From: Setoptus koraiensis | Taxonomy: Eukaryota > Arthropoda | Length of the DNA stretch: 64,000 bases | Assembly (NCBI GenBank): GCA_048013815.1 | Contig: CM106586.1 | Coordinates: forward strand, 15,748,001-15,812,000 | Direction of reading: 5' to 3' | Shown here: positions 50,408-60,649 of the stretch, piece after piece | Layout: every line of letters starts with the position of its first letter | How positions within the stretch are numbered: position 1 is the stretch's first letter | Translations under genes and position numbers: made by a program | Notes under the pieces: generated by a model | The model's database searches: none | Told to the model about the DNA's origin: nothing | The model's input: the letters and a program-made list of their open reading frames with translations, nothing else

Positions 50408-53352
50408 ATGATACCCTACACAAAGTTGAATCCGCCCCCAATAATCAGCAATGACTGTGATCAACAAAATAGAATTACATTGAATGTTGGCGGCATCAAA
50501 TACAAAGCCTATAAGTCAACTTTGAAAAAGATACCAGCCACTAGATTGTCACGTCTCACAGAATCATTGGCCAATTACGATCCGTTGGCCAACGAGTATT
50601 TCTTTGATAGACATCCTGGCGTTTTTGCCCAAATACTAAACTATTATAGAACAGGCAAATTGCATTATCCAACCAATGTTTGTGGTCCATTGTTCGAGGA
50701 AGAGCTCGAGTTTTGGGGCCTAGATGCCAATCAAGTGGAACCGTGCTGTTGGATGACTTATACGGCTCATCGTGATACACAAGACACATTAGCTACATTG
50801 GATAGATTGGATACAAATCTTGATTTGGAGAATATCAACGACGAGGTGTTAGCCAAAAGATTTGGTTATGAAGAAAAATACAAGAAGGGACAACTGAATT
50901 ATTGGCACAAAATCAAACCAAGAATATGGCTACTGTTTGATGAACCCTATTCTTCACTGTTAGCAAAATTAATAGCTATTATATCGGTATTTTTTATATT
51001 CGTATCAACGGCGTCGTTTTGCATTAAAACTCACCCATCTATGCGTGTCCCAATCATTAGGAATCAGACTATATACAATCATGAATTTAAACCAATCGGA
51101 TGGACACTAGACAAATACAAAACAGAGACTTTATCTGCCTTCTTTTACATAGAATGCGTTTGCAATATATGGTTCTTATTTGAAATTGTTGTTCGTTTTA
51201 TCGTAAGTACCTCATTAGCGCCGAGTCAATTTGCAACACTGTGAGATGGGTGTTGGCGAACCATATTAACTACAAAAGGTTTAGGATTATATCCAGGGTT
51301 GAGTTACTTATCGGCATCTTTCATTCAACTTATCTGCTTACAGGTAGCACCGGATAGGAGGGAGTTTACAAGCACTACAAATAATATAATTGATTTCATG
51401 GCCACTTTGTCATTCATCTACGACCTTATGAATCAATTGTTATCCACCTCCAGCTCAGCCACCACAAAAGCAGATATTTTGGACTTTTTCAACATAATAC
51501 GTATATTGCGATTATTCAAATTAACTCGACACTACAGAGGCCTTAAAATTTTGGTGTACACATTCAGGGCAAGTGCCAAAGAGTTGCTACTATTGGTCGG
51601 CTTCTTACTTCTCGGCATCATAATATTTGCCAGTCTCATATATTACGCTGAGAGACTTCAACCAAATCCACACAATGACTTCAAATCTATACCAGAAGGT
51701 AAGCAATCAGGTTATGTGAACCTGACTTGATCAGCTAGAACACAAGCGAGACACATCAATCTGAAGTTTTTTTTTTATCAACTTTTTCAAAACCATCAAA
51801 ATATTGATGATCAATTTCTTTTTAACTACTCATACAATTCAGGTCTTTGGTGGGCTATAGTAACAATGACCACAGTTGGGTATGGAGATCTTAAACCCCA
51901 GACTTATTCAGGGATGATTGTTGGAGCGTTATGTGCCATTTCAGGTGTCCTCACTATAGCATTGCCAGTGCCAGTTATAGTGTCCAATTTTACAATGTTC
52001 TATACTCATACACAAGCTCGTGAAAAATTGCCAAGACAAAGAAGACGAGTAATCTCAATAAGCGAATCGCCTATTCATGGTGCCAACACTTTAACAAGTC
52101 ATTCTTTACATGCATCGTCAATCAATTTAGGATCATCTAACTATAGTATTAATAGACACAATCAATTCGGGCCACCTATGAGTGCGGCGCAAATGAATCT
52201 TAGACGTCAATCTAGATCGGCTTGTTGCTTGCTTGATTCAACTCTAAGTCAGCAGTCATTGCAACAGCAAAACATAAGGAATACTAGATATCAATTGAAC
52301 TTGAGCCACAATCCCACGTGTTTACTCGATGATAATAAAGGTTTTAACCTGGATCTTGAGACCGATAAAACGGTTACCTCAAGTTTGCCTGGAGATTCGT
52401 CTGCGCCAGTCCCATCTATGGTCAGCATAAAATCAATCAACGATACTGGTAAAACCGAAACTTTTGCTGCGAAATCTTCCAATGCAAGATACAAATCGAA
52501 TCGTAAGTATTTTCTAAGCATTAATTATTTGCGAATACTTTTCTGGTGTAGGTCACGTGCGGTAAGCTAATGAAGCGTTTTGTTTTGTTTTTTTTAACCT
52601 CACAAATCTTCATCAATATCCTCTCTTTAATAGTGGACACAACAAACGGTTCGGATCGATTCATAGACCGTGAAGCTAACGACCGAAACTTACTTCTAAA
52701 AGCTGATTATTGTAGAAATAAGAATCTTGCAATAAAGGAAGTTGGAGAGCCTACAACTGGCATCGATATTTTCCAACCATCAACAGAAGACAGAATGAAT
52801 CCGAGTCTGCTTAGTGATAAGAGGAAGATAATGGAAATTATTGATGAGCGTTCAATTGAATCCAAGCTATCTGGATCGACGTCGTTACATGAACATCTCC
52901 CTTCCGATGATGATCGTTCGTCATTAAACGTTGTTTCAGCAAAGAATTCTAATCAAATGGACGAACAATCAACAACGGATGGTGCAACAAGCAAAGATAA
53001 ATTGCAAAACGAAGAGAAAAACAATACTGATGATGCCTCTCGAAATGAAACCATACTGGTGGAAATAAACTTTGACGAAGGCAGCAAACCATCATGTGTT
53101 CAGACAGAGTGCAGACTACAATCTTGCTCGAGCCAGTATAGCCTAAATGAATGTAGCTCATGCTGCAATGGTCAAACGACCGATAACAATATCAATTCTT
53201 GCACATGTTGTTGTTGTTGTTGCTGTTGTTGTCAAACCGAGATAAATTCAGAGTCCGGAGTCGCCTCGATGACCGAAGCTACAAATCAGGACAGTGCTCA
53301 ATCGGAGACCCGAAAAGAAACGAAAGTAAACGATCAAACTAACGACAAGTGA
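50408..53352 (+). CDS. Shaw: Shaw-type (Kv3) voltage-gated potassium channel with long tail
   Basis: Exons 50408-51202, 51344-51698, 51843-52502 and 52634-53352, all with GT-AG ends and matching phases, give 842 residues. T1 tetramerisation domain at 21-118 with the zinc motif ending CC at 113-114; S1 187-207, S2 243-265, S3 278-298, S4 315-336 with Arg318, Arg321, Lys324 and Arg327, S5 345-368, selectivity filter TVGYGD 394-399, and the S6 PVP bend in [10 protein letters not shown]. The family makes fast or weakly voltage-dependent delayed-rectifier K+ current in neurons. Core sequence is closest to arthropod Shaw. The extracellular S1-S2 loop is short, lacking the His-rich insert of the Drosophila protein. 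The tail is about 400 residues, much longer than in Drosophila Shaw, unrecognised, and ends with a nine-cysteine run encoded by TGT/TGC triplets near 53203-53232. Confidence 0.95.
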
Positions 53353-54528
53353 TAATGATACTAAATTCGTTGTCAGTAGGTGTGCCAAAACTTCAATGAT
53401 TGACACACATACACAAGCATTCAGTCATACTCAGACTTGAAATAAATAAACATTGCTCAATCTCTACCTGTTGGCCTCAACTAGCCATGCCTGAGTAGAA
53501 CACACACCATCTTAATTATCTCATTGCGTCTTCGTGCACGATCTGTACAACATTTAATGCACAACAAATTAAATCAGGGTTACATTGAATAATGATAAGT
53601 GTCTATTGTGATGTTGCAAAGGTAACCATGCGATCGATTGGTCTTGCCATGGTGGAGTATGCAACTAATTAGCGAAATCGGATACTGAGAAGCAACGATT
53701 TGGGTGGCTAGAATTGTTGCGAGCTATATTATTTTCACTATTATTGTTCGCAGCAACTCGATTGTTACAACGAGCTACGGGTGAGACCTTCAACTCGGCG
53801 GAAATTCAATGCAACTTGTCTCAATGGATCGATGGAAACGAAAAACTAATTAATGATTTCAACTATCTAATCTGTAATGAGATCTGTAATGACGGCTGTC
53901 ATGTCGAGCTTTCGCGCCACAACTCTAGACCGCCAGATTTTCAAAAAGAGCGTTTCACTTCTGCGCACAAAAGGGAACAAATTGTGCTATTCCCTTTCTC
54001 GCCATTGGTACAAAGCAACTGTAGTTAGACCTGAGGTTGTTCGCTGCTGCATCGAACTGTTTTACTGTTTCATTGTTACTGGAGTTTGGTGGGTGTGTGA
54101 GCGCTGGTCGGGAAAGCGCTGCGGCCGTCCCGAGAACGGCAGTGCTAGCTGTGAGTGTGCGATGGAGCAGAGAACAAGAATAGCACAGTCAACAACATCC
54201 ACGTGACACAAAAAACTGGCCTGCAAGCACGTTGGCAGTGTACTGAATAAAAAGGCAGCTCCAACAAAAATAAAATATCGCCTTGTATTGCATCATCATT
54301 GTAATAATTACAATTTACACAATTGAATCGAATGCTTAATCAAATATTAATTAATAGCTCACACAATTTGTATTATTATTTCTAATCATTGTTTAATTAA
54401 TTACATAGTTGAATTGCAGTTTTATCAATACGATTTTCGACAATACAAAACCCATTTTTATTAGATATTGTGTGTTAATCGCCTGTGTAGCCATAATAAG
54501 AGAGGATAAAATATAAAATCAATTGAAC
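53353..54528 (+). other. Shaw 3' region and Max upstream DNA
   Basis: Overlapping AATAAA hexamers at 53441-53446 and 53445-53450 are good poly(A) signals for Shaw. A secreted-peptide-like ORF is listed separately. The stretch 54,260-54,528 is AT-rich and should hold the Max promoter or 5' leader; TTTTTATTAG at about 54,455-54,464 could be a leader-intron acceptor. Confidence 0.45.
53714..54028 (+). CDS. Hypothetical secreted Cys-containing ORF, no ATG (low confidence)
   Basis: The frame opens with LLRAILFSLLLFAATRLLQR, a good signal-peptide-like segment, followed by an acidic stretch with cysteines (QCNLSQW, LICNEICNDGCHVE). There is no ATG: in-frame codons run back to a stop at 53666. It would therefore need an upstream exon; CTAG at 53708-53711 could be an acceptor, and GGTGAGACC after the hydrophobic segment could be a donor. 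An overlapping second frame, 53877-54206, is also open and Cys-containing (VVRCCIEL, GKRCGRPENGSASCE). I recognise no family. It may be a small secreted-protein gene, a decayed one, or chance. Confidence 0.22.
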   Translation: MLRAILFSLLLFAATRLLQRATGETFNSAEIQCNLSQWIDGNEKLINDFNYLICNEICNDGCHVELSRHNSRPPDFQKERFTSAHKREQIVLFPFSPLVQSNCS

Positions 54529-54885
54529 ATGTCAGAGCAATCCGATGATGATAATGTTAATTTTGAGAGCGAGGACGACGATGAATCGATGCAATCCAAT
54601 CAATCCAACATGAGAAATGGGAGATCCAATGATTTCAAGGGAGATAATAAGCGTTACCATCACAACGCTTTAGAAAGAAGAAGACGCGATGTAATGAAAG
54701 ATTCATTCTGTAAACTCAAGGATGCCGTTCCATCTCTACAGGGCGAAAAAGCTTCCAGGGCACAGATACTTAAAAAGGCTGCTGAATACATACAGGTTAT
54801 GAAGAAAAAGAATACCATCCATCAGACAGACATAGAGGAATTGAAGAAACTAAACAAGACGCTAGAGGAACAGATCGAAGCATAA
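54529..54885 (+). CDS. Max: Max, bHLH-leucine-zipper partner of Myc/Mad, short form
   Basis: A 118-residue single-exon ORF beginning ATGTCAGAG. After an acidic N-terminus ([16 protein letters not shown]) the bHLH lies at 41-92: basic residues HNALERRRR at 45-53 contain the His-Glu-Arg set that reads the CACGTG E-box, then [14 protein letters not shown] as in vertebrate and fly Max. The zipper follows from about 92. The family is the obligate dimer partner of Myc and Mad/Mnt repressors in the nucleus. The protein stops after EEQIEA, exactly where vertebrate Max continues VRALEKARSS, so the zipper loses its last heptad and the Ser/acidic tail and nuclear-localisation region are missing. I see no donor near the stop that would add an exon. 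Identification is secure; the end could still be alternatively spliced. Confidence 0.93.
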   Translation: MSEQSDDDNVNFESEDDDESMQSNQSNMRNGRSNDFKGDNKRYHHNALERRRRDVMKDSFCKLKDAVPSLQGEKASRAQILKKAAEYIQVMKKKNTIHQTDIEELKKLNKTLEEQIEA

Positions 54886-55481
54886 TAGAGGGATTGAACA
54901 AACATAATTATAATAATATAGATATAACAACATAACTTGTCACTCATTTGTATAAAGGCATGAAATAGCGTAGATTATTCAGCTGATCAGTTCATTTCAT
55001 ATTCTTGGTCGTTGATATTTACACATTCGTATTTTATATCGTGCAGTTGTCGCCTTTCATATTGGTGTGTTTCCTCTGATATCCTGGTGTTTTTTTGTGT
55101 CCCAGATATGACTGTCTACAACTCCCGAGCGAATGGGAGCGTGTTAGTTCAATTGTTTCGCCAATTGCTCCGCTATAATGCAGGCAATTGGAAAAATATT
55201 CCATGGTTATGCCAATTTGAATCTTGTATTGTGGCGTTCAATTAATGCTACCAGATTGAACAGAGAGACTCATTATCGACAACCATTAATTATTGGGACA
55301 AGACAAGATAACGTCGATTCTTCAGAGAATATCGAGCACTTCACAGCTGTTCGAGCTTTAATCGTCCTAAATGTCTTGACAAGAACCATTAATATTATTA
55401 TTATATACATGTGATTGAATTTTATATTAGACTTGCTTGCGATAACCTTGACAAACTCGACCATAACGCTAACGAAAAGAT

Positions 55482-55572
55482 ATTATCACAATTATTATCA
55501 CAGTTACTATCACAATTGTTATCACAGTTATTATTACAGTTATTATCACAATTATTTCCATAATTATTATCG
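55482..55572. repeat. AT-rich 12-base repeat (TTATCACAATTA-like)
   Basis: Seven to eight imperfect units alternating TTATCACAATTA and TTATCACAG, inside the first intron of the carboxypeptidase pseudogene. Confidence 0.75.
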
Positions 55573-55624
55573 CAATGAGACAATGCCAAGTTCCTGTACA
55601 ACACCAGATGCCTCCCAAAATTTG

Positions 55625-55674
55625 GCGAATTAAGAAAGTAACGAAGCGCCTTCCTTGCAGCTTCCGTTAGAACC
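55625..55674. repeat. 50-bp dispersed repeat, copy 1
   Basis: Aligns without gaps to 60377-60426 with 40 of 50 identical bases by hand. It spans the acceptor and the first 14 bases of the second carboxypeptidase pseudogene exon. Confidence 0.6.
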
Positions 55675-58130
55675 TCCTCATAGTTCCTGTCGTAAATCCG
55701 GGCGGTTATTCATACACATAGTTAGTAATACCTGTAATTTTTGGGTGAGGATTTGTTAAGAAGATTGTAAAATCAGTAAAAGGAGTAGATGGGTGCTATA
55801 ACAACACTGGTGCACTGGTAATAGAATAGCCTAAAGTGCATATACACTTGAAGAATCGTCAGGAAAATCATCATTATCTATATCGTGTCCTGAATTTTAT
55901 CGTGCGCATTGTCGCCAATCGTCTATAATGATAACGATGCAACGATAACTTAATTATCATAATCCACACCATAGGAGAGGGCTTTCTTCTATTGTTTGCG
56001 GGCATCATTATATAACAATGTCCGTTATGAATAATGATGACGATGATTATTATCATAGAAGCCGGGTTTGCTATGCAATGTCGCCGTGTGGGCTACTATT
56101 TGGGCGCCTTGTAACTTGTCTGCGGCAGACAAATTTTTTGATATGTGCGTCACTAATTGAACATGATGATGTAATTTGTGCACTTTTATATAGTTTTAAT
56201 GATGCAATAATCTATTACATTACTAACACTATTGATGACTAATACATATTGACCTACGTATTGTCTAGAATGAATTTGTCTTAATTACATTTATACACTG
56301 TTCTTCTGGTCTTTATGATAATCTAATCACCGAGTTTGCGAGTTATTATTATTTCATATACATATATCGCATTTGCATTGTTTATACACAGGACGACGGA
56401 TCGTATGTGGATGAGGAATAGATCGAAGCAAATTGGAACGAGGCCATATAGTTATCATGATGGGCAGCAATGTTTCGGCGTTAGTATTCAAGTTCAATTT
56501 GCTTCTAGTTGATACATATATATAAGCTAAGGATTAAATTGAATGCTCCTTTAGTTAGTTGCAGCTTGCGCAATAAGCCAATCAGTATGCGTTATTAATA
56601 TATACAGATATATATTTATATATATCTATATATGAGGATGACTACTCTTTGTTTTGTTTGTATCTAACTCTCCTATATGCTCATTCTGGCCGACTTGAAT
56701 CGTAATTACGATCGTAACTTCGGTGGTGAAGGTAATTATTATATCATATAAATATGTCTAGTATAGATGACTTTAATATTTGTTCACAATAGATGCGACG
56801 ATGATCACACTGCAGGTTGCTTTCTTACGATGATAATGATGTCTTTACATCTTTATATTTGTCACTGATATTAATCTTGAACGTTGTACGTTTATGATAC
56901 ACAGGATCATCAAGTTTACCTTGCTCACACATCTTCAGCGGGCCTTTCCATTTAGTGAGCAAGGAACTAAATCTGCGACAGATTTATTTTGAATCCTCAA
57001 AGATAGAGTAAAGTTTTACCTTACTCTACATTCTTACAATCAATTGTGGGCATGTCCATATGCCCAAACAACTGAACCTAATCTCAGTTTGAATACTCAT
57101 ATGAGAGTACTGAAGGCTGTTCAAAAAGCCGTTTTCGACACCGACAGGGTCAAGTGTGACATCGGACCTTTCAGGTATGAAGAATATTTCTTCATCAAAT
57201 ATTTCATTTCAGAATAAAAGTTAGATAACAAACTAATCTAAGAAACTTTCAACCCAACTATAAAACACTGCAATACATCAATGTACGTCCGCAGTGGGAT
57301 TGGCTGAACTTCGCATATGACGAGTGTGGAATTGTACACTCGTAAGTATCCAATCAGTCTATAGTTGGGATTGATATCATCAAAACATTTGCATTTTGAG
57401 TAGTTTGTTAGTATTTAAGCTGTTAGCCAGTTGTAAAACTGTAAAAAAAAATGTTAGCAAAAAAAAAATTAGTAATATTATGACCTTTAGATAAGTGAGG
57501 GAAGCTTGCAAAGACATTTGTTTGTATTTTATAGAGTATTCAGCTATTTAATTAGGTTAGATATTGAGTAGACATCATTATGGCTGTTATAGAGTAAATG
57601 CTATTAAATCCTATCATTGTGAATAATTATGAGATACAATACTGGTAGACATCCGCATGTAGATAGAGGGTTGTTGGTTGGTGCTGATATTTATATATTA
57701 AGAAGCTGTCATCTTTCATCCAAAGTTAATGCATTACGTCAGACAGAGCTAGAGACAGCTATATAGTTTTGGGTCGCCATTTTATATCAAGCTCAACCAA
57801 TATATAAGCTGTGACCAAGGTCTTTTGATAATGACTCTTGTTTGTGTGCAAATGGGACCGTGTCCTAGCAAAAAAACAATCGATGCTGATTTGTCTGTTT
57901 AAGCCGAACAGATTTTATCAATCCATCTGATGATGAATCAAGTTTAATTAGTCTGGACTATGCAATGTATGAAATATTGTACATATATCTAATCCCTCTC
58001 TTCCTCTTCTCTTACAGGTATTTGGTCGAACTTCGTGATCGTGGTCAACATGGCTTCATTTTGCCGCCGGACCAGATTATGCCAACAGCCAAGGAGACAT
58101 GGAACGGATTGCTCGCTGCACTAAATGTTA

Positions 58131-59787
58131 TTATGTTGAGCTCGACGATCCGAGATCGCCTGCTCCTTGGGTACCGGCTGCATCGACCTGAGCCTCTTTT
58201 GCCTCAGTCACTTTAGCATCAGCCTCTTGGGCATCTGCATTGTTCGCTTCAGCCTCTTTAGCAGCTTCAGCAGCTTTGGCTTCAGCCTCTTTGGCTTCAG
58301 CTTCTTTTTTAGCAGCCTCATCCTTTAGTTTTTGTTCTTCTGCTGCCTTAAATTTCTCTTGGTGACTTTCAAGAGCGATATGCTCAGCACGCATGTATTT
58401 GTCTTTTACAAATACATCGCATAATTTGCAGCAGAAGCCAAACACGGCAGGTACATATCGTAGCTGAGCAGGTTCAATTTGCGGAGTATCAGCCTGAAAC
58501 GTTTACAGCACAGCATAAAAAAATTAGATTATGGGTAAAGAAACTAACTCGAGATACAACCTATAAGAAATCACAATCTTACCTTATCACCTTCGGCATT
58601 GTCAGCTTTGTTGGTTGGTTTGACTACGGCGTAGTCTTTCTGCTCCAAGCCTTCGGAATTATTACGAGCCTCCTCTTTGAGTTGTTTCTTCATTGATTAG
58701 AAAGAAGAAATTCGAAGAAAAGGTTAGTCTTGCTAAATTCCGGTGACATATACGAACGCCATTCACCTTGTCTTGGGATCAAGTTTTGAATATCTTCGTA
58801 TGTAAGACGATTATTGTGACTTACTCTTTCGGCTGTCTTCGACAGTGTCTTAGGTTGGTTCTTGTTCTCTTGTTGTTGACCGTTTGTGGCGGGCTTCGTC
58901 TTTTGCTGTTGCTTTCCCTTGTTGTTTTTGTTGTTCAAATTCTGTTTCAGTTGCTGCTGTTTGCCTGTTTTAGTCTGCTTCGCTTGTCTACGATTCTCCC
59001 TCTGTTTGGTGCGTTGTTTGTTGACATTGTTGTTTGCATTATTGTTGGTGGTGCTGACATTATTATTGGTGTTGGTGTTGGCATTTGCATTCTGCTGCGG
59101 ATTCTGTTGCTTATTCTGGGTCTGATTATTATTCTGGCGAACGTTTTGCACCTTGTTGTTGCTGTTGTTGACATTAGCATTCTGCTGCTGGTTTTGTTGC
59201 TTATTCTGGGTCTGGTTATTATTCTGGCGGTTATTTTGCACCTTGTTGTTGTTGTTGTTGTTAGAATTATTTGGAACATTTCCGTTCTGTTGTGATCTGC
59301 GTGTCATGCCATGCTGTTGATTATTGTTAACCTGATTGTTGTTATTGTTGTTATTTTGGTTATAATAGCCCTTGTTGTTGTTCATGTCTCCTCGGCTGGG
59401 TCTTTTGGGTGGTGGTGGGCCCTCATTCCAGTTTCCATTTTGACGTTTCATCATGGTGCCACCCATGTTTCGTGGCGCTGACAACGATCTTTGGTGCATC
59501 GGTCGTTGGTATTGATCGTATCCTCCTCCTTGTTGCATGGGCTGACCGTTCCATTGTGGTGGGTTCATGGGCATATTAGGTTGGCCACGCATGCTGGGCA
59601 TATTTGGTTGTGGTGCCCATTGTGGACCAGCCTGCTCGTAAGCTGGATACATTGTCTGAGTTGGTTGTTGTCCGTAGGCAGCTTGTGGGTATCCACTCAG
59701 AGGTGGGGCCTGTTGAGGAACGCCTGGTGGTGCTCCGGCTGCCCAAGGTGATGATGATTGAGTTCCGTAAGGTCGTGCGTATGCCAT
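58131..59787 (-). CDS. Asn/Gln-rich protein with a matrin/U1-type C2H2 zinc finger
   Basis: Exons 59787-58767, 58674-58583 and 58493-58131 give 491 residues with matching phases; both introns are about 90 bases. Residues 1-100 are Pro/Gly/Gln-rich with Tyr ([15 protein letters not shown]), then [10 protein letters not shown], then an As-rich stretch of Asn and Gln from 134 to about 250, a Lys/Arg/Gln-rich part and [14 protein letters not shown]. The last exon has one zinc finger, C-X2-C-X12-H-X5-H ([23 protein letters not shown]), the spacing of matrin/U1-like fingers that bind RNA or double-stranded nucleic acid, followed by an Ala/Glu/Lys helix of [12 protein letters not shown] repeats. Residues 181-206 and 211-236 are near-identical, a 30-residue duplication. 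Start context AAAATGG is good. Composition suggests an RNA-binding, condensate-prone nuclear protein, but I cannot name a family. Without the first splice the frame would end 25 residues later. Confidence 0.8.
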
Positions 59788-60376
59788 TTTATATTAATTA
59801 AATAGTGATATGCTATAATATAATTAATGTAAGATTGTATTATTTGAATTAATATAAGATTGCTAAATTTTTGTGAATATAATTAATGGTATTATTGATA
59901 ATAATAGCAATATTGTTGTTAATAGTACAATTGCGTTATATTTTTGCACATAGACGATGGGAATCGGACATTTGAAGGCGCTCTGTAGACTTGCAGTGCA
60001 GGGTTGTCTCGGTTGCACTGACCATGGCTAAGCATCACACATTATGTTCTTTCCCCCTTTGTGTCTATGCGAGCTCAACTCATTCGTCGAATGAGCACAC
60101 ACTCACACACTGCAAACGCACAACTCAATATCATTGCCTTCCCCCGCTGTTGAATCCACAAAACCGTTTCATGGTACGACTAGCGAGAGGTATGCACTGT
60201 GTGTGTGTGTGATTGCAGCCATTTCATTTTCGCCTGCTTCGTCGAACAGCCGCAAGAGGCGCCCGCCGCACTTCAAAATGCGCGTCGGCACCAGGAGTGT
60301 CTCGTCAGGTGCAACTCAGATTGTGCTTGCGTGTGCACTTGTCTGCCGTAAGCCGATGCACACAGGTTCATGCACA
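59788..60376. other. Upstream region of the zinc-finger gene
   Basis: AT-rich ATTAAT-type DNA to about 59,950, likely promoter/5' leader of the leftward gene, then GC-richer DNA with a GT run at 60,199-60,212. No gene recognised. Confidence 0.4.
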
Positions 60377-60426
60377 GAGAATCAAGAAAGCAATGAAGCG
60401 CCGCCCTGGCGGCCTTCGTTAGAACC
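60377..60426. repeat. 50-bp dispersed repeat, copy 2
   Basis: Partner of 55625-55674 in the same orientation. The match ends sharply on both sides. Confidence 0.6.
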
Positions 60427-60537
60427 GTGCGAATCTATGTTGCCAATGAGGCATACAATATACTTCGTAAGCAAGATGGAGACGAGGAGATGTTGACGTT
60501 TACAAAGTTGCACACAGTACTTGTCGTCACGCAATGA
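60400..60537 (+). CDS. Candidate single exon with histone-fold-like helix pattern (very tentative)
   Basis: After a possible acceptor (ATGAAG at 60393-60398) a frame of 45 codons reads ALAAFVRTVRIYVANEAYNI and continues to MLTFTKLHTVL before a TGA at 60535-60537. The long helix followed by a short turn and second helix resembles the second half of a histone fold such as those of kinetochore or TAF proteins. The first ten codons share the dispersed repeat. In this frame several differences between the two repeat copies fall in third codon positions. I find no upstream exon and no named homologue, so this may be a decayed or chance frame. Confidence 0.2.
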   Translation, partial: AALAAFVRTVRIYVANEAYNILRKQDGDEEMLTFTKLHTVLVVTQ

Positions 60538-60649
60538 GTCATCACAGTCATCGTTGGCCTCAAAACAACACTGCATAGTGCACTGGAACGTCACAGAGAG
60601 CGCTGTTGAGCGCCATTTTCAAATAGCTTCCCCATTTTTTTTTTCTTCT

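Larger units (their letters stand above)
55184..58216 (+). pseudogene. Decayed M14 zinc-carboxypeptidase (carboxypeptidase A/B-like) gene
   Basis: Seven exon-sized pieces in the right order and compatible phases: 55184-55410 (IGK, then the zinc-site region), 55661-55720 (LLIVPVVNPGGYSYT), 56392-56479 (DRMWMRNRSK to QQCFG), 56689-56731 (ADLNRNYDRNFGGE), 56905-57174 (LPCSHIFSGP, then PFSEQ and FYLTLHSYNQLW), 57243-57341 (WLNFAYDECGIVHS) and 58018 onward ([27 protein letters not shown]). Functional enzymes of this family remove C-terminal residues from peptides, often in the gut. Retained: the third zinc ligand in LHSYNQ, Arg in NRNYD and the catalytic Glu in VELRDRG. Damaged: the HxxE zinc motif reads DSSE, one stop lies in the second piece, the expected Trp at its end reads TAG, the fourth piece has a TG acceptor, and the fifth carries a frameshift and a TGA. 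No prodomain or signal peptide was found. It ends against the 3' end of the convergent zinc-finger gene. Confidence 0.8.

Noticed and set aside
56392-56421. A tiny terminal exon reading DDGSYVDEE then stop after a strong acceptor
   Set aside because: In the next frame the same bases read DRMWMRNRSK of the carboxypeptidase, with the phase required by the preceding piece.
57253-57369. A 117-base three-way-junction fold on the minus strand resembling 5S rRNA, with CGAAGTTCAGC and CGTACATTGATG at loop positions
   Set aside because: The same bases read on the plus strand as a carboxypeptidase exon with correct splice sites and phase, and the 5S similarity outside two short words is poor.
60382-60594. 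Minus-strand 70-codon ORF with a Cys-rich start, considered as a small secreted peptide
   Set aside because: No signal peptide, no knottin spacing and overlap with the dispersed repeat.
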